A stretch of DNA of 64,000 bases from Micromonospora purpureochromogenes (GCF_900091515.1 NZ_LT607410.1:6324001-6388000), one strand, 5' to 3'. Shown: positions 49,966 to 60,014, counted from the stretch's first letter. Numbers and translations: made by a program. The notes: generated by a model from the letters alone, not told the origin.

Positions 49966-50067
49966 GTCGCCGCTCACCTCCTTCGTACCCGGCACCGGCT
50001 CGCGCCCGGTGGAACCCGTCGTTGTTGTCGTGTCGTTGCTGCCGTGCCGACCCGGTGGTCAGCTCGG

Positions 50068-50472
50068 TCAGCCCATCATCCCGACGGCCGTGCGGGGCTG
50101 CGGGGTCAGCGCGTCGCCCACCCGGTCGACCAGCAGAGCCATCTCGTAGCCGACCTGGCCCACGTCACTGCTGCGGGCGGCCAGCACCGCGAAGGAGGAA
50201 CCGTCGGAGATGGACATCAGGAACAGGAAGCCGTTGTCCATCTCGACGACGGTCTGCAACACCGCGCCGCCCTCGAAGCAGCGGGCCGCGCCCTGGGTGA
50301 GGCTGACCAGACCGGAGGAGATGGCGGCCAACTGGTCGGCCCGGTCGCGCGGCAGGTCCCGTGACGACGCGAGGAGCAGGCCGTCCGCGGAGACAGCGAC
50401 CGCGTGCGCGACACCGGGCACCCGGTCGGCGAAGTTGGCGAGGAGCCAACCGAGATCCTGCGTAGTTGTCAT
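50068..50472 (-). CDS. cvnB: Roadblock/LC7 protein (CvnB)
   Basis: A 134-residue roadblock/LC7-domain protein: [31 protein letters not shown] through [36 protein letters not shown]. Bacterial roadblock proteins act as regulators, often GAP-like, of small Ras-like GTPases such as CvnD. It overlaps the kinase stop by four bases (ATGA) and leaves a 102-base gap to cvnC. Confidence 0.93.
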   Translation of the reverse strand: MTTTQDLGWLLANFADRVPGVAHAVAVSADGLLLASSRDLPRDRADQLAAISSGLVSLTQGAARCFEGGAVLQTVVEMDNGFLFLMSISDGSSFAVLAARSSDVGQVGYEMALLVDRVGDALTPQPRTAVGMMG

Positions 50473-53400
50473 CCTTCTTGCTCCTTCTGCCCGCTACCGG
50501 CCGCCGGGCCGGAGCCAGACTGCGAGGATTGCTGCCCTCCCGGAGTCGCCTCCGAGCTGGTGGGGTTGCTGTCCGAGGGGTTGCTGCGCCCGCGCTGCAC
50601 GCCGCGGTGGTAGGCCGACAGCAGACCGCGCACCGCCTCGGGCGTACGCCGCTGCACCGAGGTGGTCGGCTTCTCCACCGCGCCCGGGACGAGCTGGGCC
50701 ATCGGCGTCCGCTTCGGCAGACCGGTCTCGGTGGTGGCCGCCACCGGCACATCGGAGGCCTTCACGGCGGCACGCCAGCCGTCGTCGGCCGCGGTCTGCC
50801 AGCCGGCCGACTGCGGGGCGGTGGGCCGGCGGTTGGGCAGAGCCTCGGCCTGACCCGGGCGGCCGCCGCCGTTGGTCGCCGAGCCGTTGTCGCGCGGCGT
50901 CCCTCCGGCCATCGGAGTGTTTGCCATCGGTGCGTTACCTGTCGTCCGTGGTGCGGTGTTCGGGACGGAGCGACCGGCGGCGTCGACGGCGGGCATCTGC
51001 TGGGTCGCGGTTCCGTTGGCCGCCGGCCTGGCGGCCGCGGCAGCCTCCTCCGGACCCGGCTTGCGGGAGGTACGGAACCAGGCCGACTCGAGCTCCCGGA
51101 AGATCGGCAGCTCCATCGTCTCGTCCGCGTACCGCTGCCGGTTCGCCGTCTCCTGCGGAGTCGGCGGCCGGTTCACCGGGGCCGGCTGCGCCGCGCGGAC
51201 CTGCGGCGCGGCGGGCTGTGCGGTCGGCTGCCGCACGGCCGGCGGGGTGGCCGGCTGGGCGGTCTGCTGGGTCGGCTCGGGGCGCGCCACCCGGGGCAGC
51301 TCCGTGGTCATGTCCAGCGCCGCGGCGAGCCGCTCGGGCACCGGCGGGGCGGCCTGCTCCTGGTTCGGCACCGGCGGCCAGGCCGGCGGGGCGGCCGGGC
51401 TCGGCGGGCTCTGCCGGGGCGGCGCGGACGCCGGCTGGGCGGAGACCGGGGCGGCCGACACGGGCTGGCCCGAGTACGGCTGGGCGGAGACCGGGTGCCC
51501 CGAGTACGGCGAGGCCGGCGGAGCGGAGTACGGCGAGGCCGACACCGGCGGGCCCGAGTACGGCGAGGCCGAGACCGGGTAACCGGAGACCGGGTAACCG
51601 GAGACAGGGGCGCCGGAGACCGGCGGAAGCGGCGGCGCGGACACCGGCGGGACCGGCGGCGCGCTGTAGGGGCGGGCCTCCGGGCTGCTCGGCAGCTGCC
51701 GCGGGATCACCGGCTGCTGGCCGGTGACCGGGTCGATGTCGCCGGACCGCCGCTGCGGCAGCGGGTCGATCTGCTGGCCGTTGGTGGAGCGGGACGTGAA
51801 GCCGTCGTTGCCGTTGACCGCGCTGGCACCGGTCAGGTCCGACCAGGCCGGCATGGAGCGCCCCCCGCCGGCGTTGGCCGGCGAGCCGTTGTGCGGGGCC
51901 GGGTCGAACGCCCGACCGCCGAGGGTGACCTGGTTGCCGGACTCGCCGGTACGCGGCGTCGGCGCCGGGCCGTTGCCCAACGCGGGCAGCGCGCCGAAGG
52001 TCGGGGCCGCACCGAACTGCTGCGGGCCGGGCGTGGCCGCGGGCAGCGCCGGGGCGGGCATGCCGCGACCGGTGAGCGCCCGGGGGACCAGCACGGAGGT
52101 GGGCATGGTGACCTCGGCGACCGTGCCGCGGTCGGAGCCGGGACGCAGCTCGACCTTGACGCCGTGCCGTGAGCCCAGCCGGGCAACCACGACCAGGCCC
52201 ATCATCCGGGAGACGGCGACGTCGACCTGGGGCGGCGTGGCGAGCCGCTCGTTGAGGTCGCCCAGCTGCTCCCGGCTGATGCCGATGCCGCGGTCCTCGA
52301 CGTAGAGGGTGGCCCGGTCGCCGATGCGGCGCGCCTCGACCATGACCTGCGAGTCCGGCGGCGAGAACGCGGTCGCGTTGTCGAACAGCTCGGCGATGAG
52401 GTGCACCATGTCGTTGACCGCGTGGGCGGCCACCTCGATGTCCCGGTCGATGATCCCGAACTCGATCCGGGTGTAGTGCTCGACCTCGGACTGCGCGGCG
52501 CGCAGCACGTCGATCAGGGCGGCCGGCTCGCGCTGCACCCGGGTGGAGTCGGCACCGGCGAGGACCAGCAGGTTCTCGTCGTTGCGGCGCATCCGGGTGG
52601 CCAGGTGGTCGAGCTGGAACAGCTCGGCCAGGCGGTCCGGGTCCTCCTCGCCGCGCTCCAGCCGGTCGAGGTGACCGATCAGCCGGTCGACCAGGATCTG
52701 CGAACGGCGGGCGAGGTTGACGAACATCGTCGCGACGGAGGAGCGCAGCGCGGCCTGCTCGGCGGCGGTGCGGACCGCCTCCAGGTGGACCGCGTTGAAC
52801 GCCTCGGTCACCTGGCCGAACTCGTCCTTGCTGCGCACCGGCAGCGGCTCGGCGATCTGGTTGGCCAGCTGCGCCGGGGAGAGCTGGCCGCTGACCTGCG
52901 GGTCGCGCAGCCGGGCCACCGCCTGCGGCAGGCCGTACTGGGCGATGGACAGGGCGCCCTGGCGCAGGTCGCGCAGGGAGCGGGCCATCGACCGGGCGAC
53001 CAGGTACACGAAGAGGATCGCCAGCGACAGCATGCTCAGCAGCAGGCCGGTCTCCAGTAAGAGCTGGCGCTGCACGTCGGAGCGGAGCTCGTCGGCCTGC
53101 CGGACCACCCTGCCGTCGAGCTTGACCTCGACGGCACGGATCAGCGCGGCGTTGGCGACCATGGCCGCGTCCCACTGGTCCGTGCCGAACTCGACCCCGG
53201 CGATGCTCTCGCTGTCGCGGGACTTGAGAAAGCCGCTGTAGGCCTGCGCCTGACGCAGGTCGGAGCCGGCGACGGTCTGCTTGTACAGCGCGCGCTCGGA
53301 CTGGTTGGCGACCGACTCGAAGGTCTGTCGCGCCAGCTCCTCGCCCTGCGTGTTGGCGATGAAGTCGTCGCGCAGCGGCGCGATGTACGCCTTCTGCAGG

Positions 53401-54059
53401 AGCACCCGATGCCCCGCCACGCGGCGCAGCGACAGGAACTCCTTTTCCCGCGCGACGGCCGCGGCGGCCCGCATCCGGTCGCTCAGGTCGTTGTCGCCGG
53501 CGAGCTGGGTGGTCGAGTCGCGGACGCTGATCAGCTGGTCGATCAGGCCCTGGTACGACCCGACCGCGTCGCTGAGCCGGAGCTTGCCGTTGTAGACCTG
53601 GCTCCGGGTGCCGGGCAGGTCGCTCAGATTCTGGTCGATCCGGTCCAGCAGCGTCTCGAGGCTGGCCGGGAGATCATCGATCTCCAGCCGCTGCTGCGAG
53701 TACGGCGCCTTGGCCTGGTCGACCCGCTGGTTGACCCGGTTGTACGCCTCCTGGTACTGGTCCCGGGGCTGGCCCTTGGGGGCTCCCAGCAGCAGCACGG
53801 CGGAGGTGCGCTCGTCCTGGAGGCTGTTGACCAGGTCACCCGAGTACTCGACCAGGTTGGCCAGGTCGCCCGCCCGGTTGGCATTGTTGAGCGTCTGCAG
53901 GTGGTCCACCAGACCACTGGTGCCCACGACGACCGTGGCGATGGTCGGCACGATCATGATGAGACCGAGCTTGGACCAGATCGGCATGTCGCGGAGCCGG
54001 CCGGCCGGCCGGCGTAGCCGCGACAGGAAGGAGCCCGCCGTCTTCGGCCGTTTGCTCAC
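50469..54059 (-). CDS. cvnA: Conservon sensor kinase with nitrate/nitrite-sensing-like domain (CvnA)
   Basis: A 1196-residue membrane kinase. A first span (about 30-50), an extracellular NIT-type helical domain (about 55-325), a second span (about 330-355), a HAMP-like segment, a helical region with [19 protein letters not shown] (candidate phospho-His) and an HATPase domain ([25 protein letters not shown]) follow in order. The C-terminal 500 residues are Pro-rich, with [YP]-S-x-P repeats, ending in [25 protein letters not shown] and [12 protein letters not shown] 54059 is preferred; ATG 54146 adds 29 residues. First gene of cvnABCD. Confidence 0.9.
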   Translation of the reverse strand: MSKRPKTAGSFLSRLRRPAGRLRDMPIWSKLGLIMIVPTIATVVVGTSGLVDHLQTLNNANRAGDLANLVEYSGDLVNSLQDERTSAVLLLGAPKGQPRDQYQEAYNRVNQRVDQAKAPYSQQRLEIDDLPASLETLLDRIDQNLSDLPGTRSQVYNGKLRLSDAVGSYQGLIDQLISVRDSTTQLAGDNDLSDRMRAAAAVAREKEFLSLRRVAGHRVLLQKAYIAPLRDDFIANTQGEELARQTFESVANQSERALYKQTVAGSDLRQAQAYSGFLKSRDSESIAGVEFGTDQWDAAMVANAALIRAVEVKLDGRVVRQADELRSDVQRQLLLETGLLLSMLSLAILFVYLVARSMARSLRDLRQGALSIAQYGLPQAVARLRDPQVSGQLSPAQLANQIAEPLPVRSKDEFGQVTEAFNAVHLEAVRTAAEQAALRSSVATMFVNLARRSQILVDRLIGHLDRLERGEEDPDRLAELFQLDHLATRMRRNDENLLVLAGADSTRVQREPAALIDVLRAAQSEVEHYTRIEFGIIDRDIEVAAHAVNDMVHLIAELFDNATAFSPPDSQVMVEARRIGDRATLYVEDRGIGISREQLGDLNERLATPPQVDVAVSRMMGLVVVARLGSRHGVKVELRPGSDRGTVAEVTMPTSVLVPRALTGRGMPAPALPAATPGPQQFGAAPTFGALPALGNGPAPTPRTGESGNQVTLGGRAFDPAPHNGSPANAGGGRSMPAWSDLTGASAVNGNDGFTSRSTNGQQIDPLPQRRSGDIDPVTGQQPVIPRQLPSSPEARPYSAPPVPPVSAPPLPPVSGAPVSGYPVSGYPVSASPYSGPPVSASPYSAPPASPYSGHPVSAQPYSGQPVSAAPVSAQPASAPPRQSPPSPAAPPAWPPVPNQEQAAPPVPERLAAALDMTTELPRVARPEPTQQTAQPATPPAVRQPTAQPAAPQVRAAQPAPVNRPPTPQETANRQRYADETMELPIFRELESAWFRTSRKPGPEEAAAAARPAANGTATQQMPAVDAAGRSVPNTAPRTTGNAPMANTPMAGGTPRDNGSATNGGGRPGQAEALPNRRPTAPQSAGWQTAADDGWRAAVKASDVPVAATTETGLPKRTPMAQLVPGAVEKPTTSVQRRTPEAVRGLLSAYHRGVQRGRSNPSDSNPTSSEATPGGQQSSQSGSGPAAGSGQKEQEG

Positions 54060-54251
54060 GTCACCGCCCTCGCGATTGCAGCGTCCCGCGTTGCCACGGG
54101 CAACGCCCAGCGACCGACCCGGCGGGTCGGACCCCCGAGATTCCATCACGCCGCCCCTGAAAGAGAAAGCCCAGGTTGGCGGTCGCCGAAGGTGTGATGA
54201 GATGTTGATGCAATTTGATAGCAATCCGTCTGGCCGGAGTTACCGAACGTA
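54060..54251. promoter_or_regulatory. Divergent region between cvnA and the uridine kinase
   Basis: Contains GCGTTGCC-ACG-GGCAACGC (54088-54106) and CCGACCC-GGC-GGGTCGG (54114-54130), both perfect palindromes, then an AT-rich stretch about 54193-54225 (TTGATGCAATTTGATAGCAA) likely to hold the promoters. I cannot fix a -10/-35 pair. Confidence 0.4.
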
Positions 54252-54854
54252 ATGGAATATCGTCACCGCGTTGTCCTGCTGGCTGGCCCCTCCGGCTCCG
54301 GAAAGTCGTATATAGCCCATCGAACCGGACTTCCGGTGCTCTGCCTGGACGACTTCTACAAGGACGGCGATGACCCTACGTTGCCGCGCCAGAACGGACA
54401 GGTGGACTGGGACTCGCCCGACTCGTGGGATGCCGGGACGGCCGTGGAAACAATTGCCCGACTGGCCCAGGAGGGCAAGGCCGAAGTGCCGGTTTATGCG
54501 ATCGGTGCCGACCGGCGGGTGTCCACCCGGCCGTTCGAGGTGGCCGGATCGCCACTTTTCGTCGCCGAAGGGATCTTCGCCGCCGAGATCGTCGAGGAGT
54601 GCCGCCGCCGGGGGCTGCTGGCCGGGGCGTACGCGCTGCGACGCCCGCGCGGCACGACCTTCGTCCGGCGGCTGACCCGCGACCTCGCCGAGCAGCGCAA
54701 GGCACCGAAGGTCCTGCTGCGGCGCGGAGTGGCGCTGCTGCGCGCCGAGCCGGCGGTGCTGCGCCGGCAGACCGGGCTGGGCGCCGAGGCCGCCCGCGCG
54801 CGCGACGTGCTGCGGCAGGTGGCCGGCCTGGTCGCCAGCCACCCGCACCACTGA
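54252..54854 (+). CDS. udk: Uridine kinase-like P-loop kinase
   Basis: A 200-residue protein with Walker A GPSGSGKS at residues 12-19, the acidic LCLDDFYKDGDD loop, DWDSPDSWD and a late RRPRGTTFVRRLTRDLAEQRK basic region, matching uridine kinase-like (phosphoribulokinase-fold) enzymes that phosphorylate uridine and cytidine. Exact substrate not certain. It ends directly at the convergent adenosine deaminase stop with no spacer. Confidence 0.8.
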   Translation: MEYRHRVVLLAGPSGSGKSYIAHRTGLPVLCLDDFYKDGDDPTLPRQNGQVDWDSPDSWDAGTAVETIARLAQEGKAEVPVYAIGADRRVSTRPFEVAGSPLFVAEGIFAAEIVEECRRRGLLAGAYALRRPRGTTFVRRLTRDLAEQRKAPKVLLRRGVALLRAEPAVLRRQTGLGAEAARARDVLRQVAGLVASHPHH

Positions 54855-55931
54855 TCAGGCCAGCAGCTTCGCGTACGCCGGCTTGATCACCTCGTCGATG
54901 ATCCGCAGCCGCTCGTCGAACGGGATGAAGGCGCTCTTCATGGCGTTGATGGTGAACCACTGGAGCTCCTTCCAGCCGTAGCCGAAGGCGTCCACCAGCA
55001 GCGCCATCTCCCGGGACATCGAGGTGCCGCTCATCAGCCGGTTGTCGGTGTTGACCGTGACCCGGAACCGCAGGTCGCGCAGCAGCCCGATCGGGTGGTC
55101 GGCGATCGACGCCGCGGCACCGGTCTGCACGTTCGACGACGGGCACAGCTCCAGCGGGATGCGCTTGTCCCGCACGTACGCGGCCAGCCGACCGAGCACC
55201 GGCGGCGGCCCGGAGGTGATGTCGTCGACGATCCGTACCCCGTGCCCGAGCCGGTCCGCGCCGCACCACTGGATGGCCTGCCAGATCGAGGGCAGCCCGA
55301 ACGCCTCGCCGGCGTGGATGGTGAAGTGGAAGTTCTCCCGCTGCAGGTATTCGAAGGCGTCCAGGTGGCGGGTGGGCGGGAAACCCGCCTCGGCGCCGGC
55401 GATGTCGAAGCCGACCACCCCGGCGTCCCGGTGCCGCACCGCCAGCTCGGCGATCTCCTGGGAGCGCGCGGCGTGCCGCATCGCGGTCAGCAGGGTGCCG
55501 ATCCGGATCGGCGTGCCGGCCGCGGCGGCCTGCTCGCTGCCCTCGACGAAGCCGGCCACCACCGCCTCGACCACCTCGTCCAGGGTGAGGTGCTGCTCCA
55601 GGTGCTGCTCCGGGGCGAACCGCACCTCGGCGTAGACCACCCCGTCGGCGGCCAGGTCGAGCGCGCACTCCCGGGCCACCCGGCGCAGCGCCGGCGCGGT
55701 CTGCATGACGGCGACGGTGTGCGCGAAGGTTTCCAGGTAGCGCTCCAGCGAACCCGAGTTCGCCGCCTCGACGAACCAGCGGCCGAGCGCCTCCGGGTCG
55801 GTGGTGGGCAGCTCGTGACCGACCTCGGCGGCGAGCTCGACGACCGTCACCGGCCGCAGGCCGCCGTCGAGATGATCGTGCAGCAGCGCCTTGGGGACCT
55901 TGACGATGTCCTCGTATCGGATTGCGACCAT
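54855..55931 (-). CDS. add: Adenosine deaminase
   Basis: A 358-residue TIM-barrel deaminase. Zinc motif HDHLDG at about 18-23, IHAGE (His and catalytic Glu) and the late [14 protein letters not shown] with the metal Asp are intact; [11 protein letters not shown] precedes it. It converts adenosine or deoxyadenosine to inosine or deoxyinosine. ATG 55931. Part of the salvage theme with GuaB1, udk, deoA and cdd. Confidence 0.94.
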   Translation of the reverse strand: MVAIRYEDIVKVPKALLHDHLDGGLRPVTVVELAAEVGHELPTTDPEALGRWFVEAANSGSLERYLETFAHTVAVMQTAPALRRVARECALDLAADGVVYAEVRFAPEQHLEQHLTLDEVVEAVVAGFVEGSEQAAAAGTPIRIGTLLTAMRHAARSQEIAELAVRHRDAGVVGFDIAGAEAGFPPTRHLDAFEYLQRENFHFTIHAGEAFGLPSIWQAIQWCGADRLGHGVRIVDDITSGPPPVLGRLAAYVRDKRIPLELCPSSNVQTGAAASIADHPIGLLRDLRFRVTVNTDNRLMSGTSMSREMALLVDAFGYGWKELQWFTINAMKSAFIPFDERLRIIDEVIKPAYAKLLA

Positions 55932-56041
55932 GCTCAGACCCTAGTCAGCCCCCGACCGGCCCCGGGACGGGACCGCCGGGCCGGCGCGCCGCCGTGAACC
56001 GCACCACCCCGTACGGACATGACAGGGGCAGGGAGGGCGAC

Positions 56042-56674
56042 ATGACTGACGACCGAGAGCTCTGGGCCCGGAGCCTCGACGGTGACACCACGGCCTTCGG
56101 CACGCTCTTCGAGCGGCACGCGGACGCGGTGTTCGGCTACTGCCTGCGGCGTACGGGGGCGTGGTCGGCCGCGGAGGACCTGGTCTCGGTGGTGTTCCTG
56201 GAGGCCTGGCGGCGAAGACGGGCGATGGTGCCGTACGGCGCGAGCGTCCTGCCCTGGCTCTACGGCATCGCGCTGGGCGTCAGCCGCAACCACCACCGGT
56301 CGCTGCGGCGGCACCGGGCCGCGCTGGACCGGGTGCCGCCGCCCGAGCCCGCCGCCGACCACGCCGACGCGGTCGTCGAGCGGGTGGACGCCGAGCGACG
56401 GGTCGCCGCCGTGCACCGCCACCTCGCCGGGCTCGCCCGCCGGGACCGGGAGGTGGTGGAGGCCTGCGTCTGGCTCGGACAGACCCAGGCCGAGGCCGCC
56501 GTCACGCTCGGCATCCCGCTGGGCACCGTCAAGTCCCGCCTGGCCCGGGCGCACCGTCAGCTACGCACCGGCGTGCTCGCCGACCTCGCGATGGAGGACC
56601 GACCCGATGGACCACAGCCCGCTCCGCCCGGACCTGCCGCACCTGCCCGCCGAACGGATCCGCGTACGCCGTGA
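56042..56674 (+). CDS. ECF-type RNA polymerase sigma factor
   Basis: A 210-residue sigma-70 family factor. Region 2 is GTLFERHADAVFGYCLRRTG and AEDLVSVVFLEAWRRR; region 4 has the helix-turn-helix QAEAAVTLGIPLGTVKSRLARAHRQL. The C-terminus is Pro-rich and overlaps the next gene by 68 bases, a coupling typical of sigma and its membrane partner. ATG 56042 follows GGAGGG. Confidence 0.9.
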   Translation: MTDDRELWARSLDGDTTAFGTLFERHADAVFGYCLRRTGAWSAAEDLVSVVFLEAWRRRRAMVPYGASVLPWLYGIALGVSRNHHRSLRRHRAALDRVPPPEPAADHADAVVERVDAERRVAAVHRHLAGLARRDREVVEACVWLGQTQAEAAVTLGIPLGTVKSRLARAHRQLRTGVLADLAMEDRPDGPQPAPPGPAAPARRTDPRTP

Positions 56675-57257
56675 CGCGCTGCTGCGGGAGATCGCCCCGG
56701 CGCGCCGGCGATCGATGACCCCGGCACGGCGTCGCCTCGCCGTCGTGGCCGTCGGGCTGGCCACACTGGCGGCGGCCGGGACGGCGGCGGTGGTCGCCGG
56801 CCGACCCCAGGCGCTCCAGGGGACGGCGGCGCCGCCGTCGGCGAGCGCGTCGGGCTCCGACGGCACCGTCACGGTGACCGTGGCCGACGCCGCCGACCCG
56901 ACGCGGGTCAACGACGAGCTGCGCCGGATCGGCGCCCGGGCGACGCTGGTCAAGACCCGGCCGGAGGCGGCCTGCCCGCCCGGGGACCGGGGCGCCCAGG
57001 TGCGATCGGACCCCTCCGTCATGCTCGGGCCGGACGCCGCCGTGACCTTGACCAGACCCGAGGCCGGGCTGCTGGTGATCCATCCGGACCGGATCCCGGC
57101 GGGGCTGATGCTCGCGGTGCATCTGCGCCAGCAGGAGGTGAACGGCAGCTATCTCTCGGGCTGGGCGTTCTATCGGCTGCCCGGGCCCGGCTGTGTGGTC
57201 GCCGGGGCGGACCGGTCGTTCGACGAGCCGGCACCGAGCGGGAGCGGCCCCCGCTGA
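56607..57257 (+). CDS. Membrane-anchored partner of the ECF sigma factor, function unknown
   Basis: A 216-residue protein with a cytoplasmic N-terminus (RIRVRRDALLREIAPARRR), one span at about 44-66 and an extracellular domain with two Cys and repeated acidic patches. No ZAS zinc motif is present, so a classical anti-sigma fold is not evident; it may still retain the sigma factor at the membrane or be its target. Coupled to the sigma gene by a 68-base overlap. Confidence 0.65.
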   Translation: MDHSPLRPDLPHLPAERIRVRRDALLREIAPARRRSMTPARRRLAVVAVGLATLAAAGTAAVVAGRPQALQGTAAPPSASASGSDGTVTVTVADAADPTRVNDELRRIGARATLVKTRPEAACPPGDRGAQVRSDPSVMLGPDAAVTLTRPEAGLLVIHPDRIPAGLMLAVHLRQQEVNGSYLSGWAFYRLPGPGCVVAGADRSFDEPAPSGSGPR

Positions 57258-57312
57258 CCGGGCTGGTCGACCGGGCCCACGGAAGCGACACGAAGCGCGA
57301 CCGTGGTCCGGC

Positions 57313-57726
57313 TCAGGGTCGCCAGCCGTAGACCCGCTCGACGGCCAGTCGGATCACCAGGCGACCGTCGGCGACCATGGCGGCCCGGTACTCCGCCCAG
57401 TCGGGGTGCTCGCCCCGGATCCGGCGGTAGACCTCGACCAACTCCTCGACGGTGGCGTCGTCCTCGGTCGCGGCGGGCGGGGTGAGGGTGGCGATCCCCT
57501 CGGCCACGGCGTACGCGCCGCCGTCGGGAGTGGTGACGTGGAAGCTGGCCCGGGGGTCGCGGCGCAGGTTGCGCGCCTTGGCGCGGTCGCCGACGGTCGA
57601 GCAGCGGATCAGGCCCGGCTCGGCGAGGTAGTCGAGGTTGGACAGCTGGGGCCGGCCGTCGCGGCGCAGCGTCACCAGCACGCCGCGACCCCGCTCACCG
57701 AAGAGCTCCCACAATCTGGTTGACAT
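57313..57726 (-). CDS. PPOX class F420-dependent oxidoreductase-like protein
   Basis: A 137-residue split-barrel flavin/deazaflavin-binding protein: RGVLVTLRRDGRPQLSNLDYLAEPG, DRAKARNLRRDPRASFHVT and LVEVYRRIRGEHPDWAEYRAAM are typical of the F420-binding PPOX-class subfamily. The substrate is unknown. ATG 57726 lies six bases after TAGGTT, which is 18 bases from TTGACA, an almost ideal leaderless promoter. Divergent from marR. Confidence 0.83.
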   Translation of the reverse strand: MSTRLWELFGERGRGVLVTLRRDGRPQLSNLDYLAEPGLIRCSTVGDRAKARNLRRDPRASFHVTTPDGGAYAVAEGIATLTPPAATEDDATVEELVEVYRRIRGEHPDWAEYRAAMVADGRLVIRLAVERVYGWRP

Positions 57727-57764
57727 GTCATCAACCTAGGGGCGATGTAGGTGACGTGTCAACC
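57718..57764. promoter_or_regulatory. Divergent promoters with paired candidate MarR operators
   Basis: GGTTGACATGTCA (57718-57730) and TGACGTGTCAACC (57752-57764) are inverted copies of one 13-base motif with one mismatch. The second covers the -35 TTGACA of the PPOX promoter (57762-57757) and the spacer upstream of the marR -10; the first overlaps the PPOX start codon. A bound MarR dimer at each could silence both genes. Confidence 0.6.
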
Positions 57765-57784
57765 ATCCGGCTAGGCTGGCCGCC

Positions 57785-58288
57785 ATGGACGCACCCCGCT
57801 GGCTGGACGACCGCGAGGACCGCGCCTGGCGCGGCTACCGCCGGATGCGCCGGCTGCTCGACCTCCAGCTGGCCCGCGACCTGATGCGCGACGCCGGGCT
57901 GTCCGAGCCCGACTACGACGTGCTCTCCGACCTCTCCGAGGCGCCGGACGGGCGGCTGCGGCTGGGCGAGCTGGCCGACCGGATGCTCTGGTCGCGCAGC
58001 CGCCTCTCCCACCACCTGAGCCGGATGCAGCAGCGCGGGCTGGTCACCCGCGAGGAGTGCGCCACCGACGGCCGTGGCTCGGTGGTGGTGCTCACCGCCG
58101 AGGGCCGACGGGCGATCGAGGCCGCCGCCCCCGGCCACGTCGCCGCCGTCCGCCGGCACCTGATCGACCTGCTGGAGCCGGACGAGCTGGCCGCGCTCGA
58201 CCGGCTCGCCCACCGGGTCGTCGACCGGCTGGCCGGGACCGGCAACGCCCGGTCCGCGTCCGGCCGGGACCCCGAACCGCTCACGTAG
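57785..58288 (+). CDS. MarR family transcriptional regulator
   Basis: A 167-residue winged-helix protein: GLSEPDYDVLSDLSEAPDGRLRLGELADRMLWSRSRLSHHLSRM then the wing GLVTREECATDGRGSVVVLTAEG (quoted in two parts). ATG 57785 is seven bases after TAGGCT (57772-57777), so the mRNA looks leaderless. It probably represses itself and the divergent oxidoreductase. Confidence 0.88.
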   Translation: MDAPRWLDDREDRAWRGYRRMRRLLDLQLARDLMRDAGLSEPDYDVLSDLSEAPDGRLRLGELADRMLWSRSRLSHHLSRMQQRGLVTREECATDGRGSVVVLTAEGRRAIEAAAPGHVAAVRRHLIDLLEPDELAALDRLAHRVVDRLAGTGNARSASGRDPEPLT

Positions 58289-58297
58289 GCTCACCGG

Positions 58298-59221
58298 GTG
58301 ACCGCGCCGCACCCGCCCGAGCAGCCAAGGGCCGGGATGCCCCCGGCCGTGCTGGCCCGGCTGCGCTGCCCGGTCTGCGCCGAACCGCTGACCCCGGCCC
58401 CCGACACCCGCGCGCTGCGCTGCCCGCGCCGGCACAGCTTCGACATCGCCCGGCAGGGGTACGTCAACCTGCTCACCGGCCGCGCCCCGCACGTCGGCGA
58501 CACCGCCGACATGGTCGCCGCCCGGACGGACTTCCTGGCCGCCGGGCACTACGACGTCATCTCCGCCGCGCTGGCCGAGGCGGCCACCCGGGTCGTCGGC
58601 CCGATGAGCGCCGGCCGGCGGACGGACGGCGAGCCGGGCGTCGGGGCGTACCCGCTGGTGGTGGACGCCGGGGCAGGGACCGGCCGGCACCTCGCCGCGG
58701 TGCTGGCGGCGCTGCCCGACGCCGTGGGTCTGGCCCTGGACGTCTCCAAGCCGGCGCTGCGCCGCGCGGCCCGGGCCCACCCGAGGGCCGCGGCGGCGCT
58801 GGCCGACACCTGGCAGCGGCTGCCGCTGACCGACGCCTCGACCGCCGTGCTGCTGAACGTCTTCGCCCCGCGCAACGGCGCGGAGTTCCACCGGGTCCTC
58901 GACCCGGCCGGGGCGCTGCTGGTGGCCACCCCGACCGACGCGCACCTCGCCGAGCTGGTCGACGCGCTCGACCTGCTGCGGGTGGACCCGGCCAAGGCGG
59001 ACCGGGTCGCCGACAGCCTGGCCGGTCACTTCACCGAGGAGCGCGGCGCCGCGCACACCGCCCGGCTACGGCTGAGCCGGGCCGAGGTGGCGACCCTGGT
59101 CGGGATGGGCCCCAGCGCCTGGCACACCGACCCGCAACGGCTCGCCGCCCGGATCGCCGCGCTGCCGGAGCCGGTCGCGGTCACCGCCGCCGTCCGGCTC
59201 ACCGTCTGGCGCCCGCGCTGA
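58298..59221 (+). CDS. RlmA-like 23S rRNA (guanine-N1) methyltransferase
   Basis: A 307-residue SAM-dependent methyltransferase with an N-terminal zinc finger, LRCPVCAEPL and LRCPRRHSFDIARQGYVNLL, diagnostic of the RlmA family (RlmAI at G745, RlmAII/TlrB at G748). The SAM loop is VVDAGAGTGRHL, with NVFAPRNGAEFHRVL later. The family members methylate hairpin 35 of 23S rRNA and in TlrB give tylosin resistance; which position applies cannot be read. GTG 58298 is six bases after TAGGCT. Confidence 0.85.
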   Translation: MTAPHPPEQPRAGMPPAVLARLRCPVCAEPLTPAPDTRALRCPRRHSFDIARQGYVNLLTGRAPHVGDTADMVAARTDFLAAGHYDVISAALAEAATRVVGPMSAGRRTDGEPGVGAYPLVVDAGAGTGRHLAAVLAALPDAVGLALDVSKPALRRAARAHPRAAAALADTWQRLPLTDASTAVLLNVFAPRNGAEFHRVLDPAGALLVATPTDAHLAELVDALDLLRVDPAKADRVADSLAGHFTEERGAAHTARLRLSRAEVATLVGMGPSAWHTDPQRLAARIAALPEPVAVTAAVRLTVWRPR

Positions 59222-59228
59222 CCCCGGC

Positions 59229-59909
59229 TCAGGTGGAGAGGTCGACCTCTTCCCAGCCCGGCGGCTCGTCGTGGTACGGCCCGCGCAGCATCACCGCCCA
59301 CTCCAGCGCCCAGCGCCGCTGGCCGATCGCGTTGGCGTCGACCAGCCCCGGCAGCGGCTGACCGCGCTTCTCCGCCTCCAGGTACGCCCAGTCCAGGCAG
59401 TAGTGCAGATCCAGCAGGGCGGCGGCGTCGGCCGGGTGCTGCGGCGCGGCCAGGATCCGGGCCCGCCACTGGCCGAACGTCTCCCCGCCGACCAGGTGCG
59501 GCATCCGCTCCACCAACCGCTCGTCGACCGGGATGGTCGGGTCGAGCTGCTTGCTCAGGCCGAGCACCCAGGCCAGCGAGAAGAGCGCGTCGTGGTGCAG
59601 CACGAACGAGCGGTGGTCGCCCCTGCCGCCCATCACGAACTGCCACTCGGGCGGGGTGACCATCTCGACCAGGTGCGAGTCGAGCAGCCAGCTCATCGCC
59701 GCCTGCGGCGGCATCCCGAAGCAGCGGGCCAGGATCACGTGCAGGACCGCGATCCGCGCCTCGATCTCCCCGGTGGGACGCAACTCGATCTCGTCGCCCG
59801 GCTCCCACACCAGCGGAAACTGGGGGGGCGGCAACGGCAGACGCAACCGGGACAGCTCGTCCAGGCTCGCCTCGCGGATTTCCCGGGGATCGGGGGCGGG
59901 TACCAACAC
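59229..59909 (-). CDS. DUF4272 domain protein
   Basis: A 226-residue protein with the DUF4272 core: EARIAVLHVILARCFGMPPQ, SWLLDSHLVEMVTPPEWQF, WVLGLSKQLDP and LDLHYCLDWAYLEAEKRGQPLPG. No signal peptide or known activity. It ends eight bases from the convergent methyltransferase. The start at 59909 follows AGACAGGGAC; no strong Shine-Dalgarno. Confidence 0.75.
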   Translation of the reverse strand: MLVPAPDPREIREASLDELSRLRLPLPPPQFPLVWEPGDEIELRPTGEIEARIAVLHVILARCFGMPPQAAMSWLLDSHLVEMVTPPEWQFVMGGRGDHRSFVLHHDALFSLAWVLGLSKQLDPTIPVDERLVERMPHLVGGETFGQWRARILAAPQHPADAAALLDLHYCLDWAYLEAEKRGQPLPGLVDANAIGQRRWALEWAVMLRGPYHDEPPGWEEVDLST

Positions 59910-60014
59910 GGTCGAAGTCCCTGTCTGCTCGCGCCGGCGTCACCGCCGACCTCTCCCCCTGGGCTGGGAGAATAGCGCCCGTGGCGGGTCGGCACCACGC
60001 CGAGGTTCCCCCAC

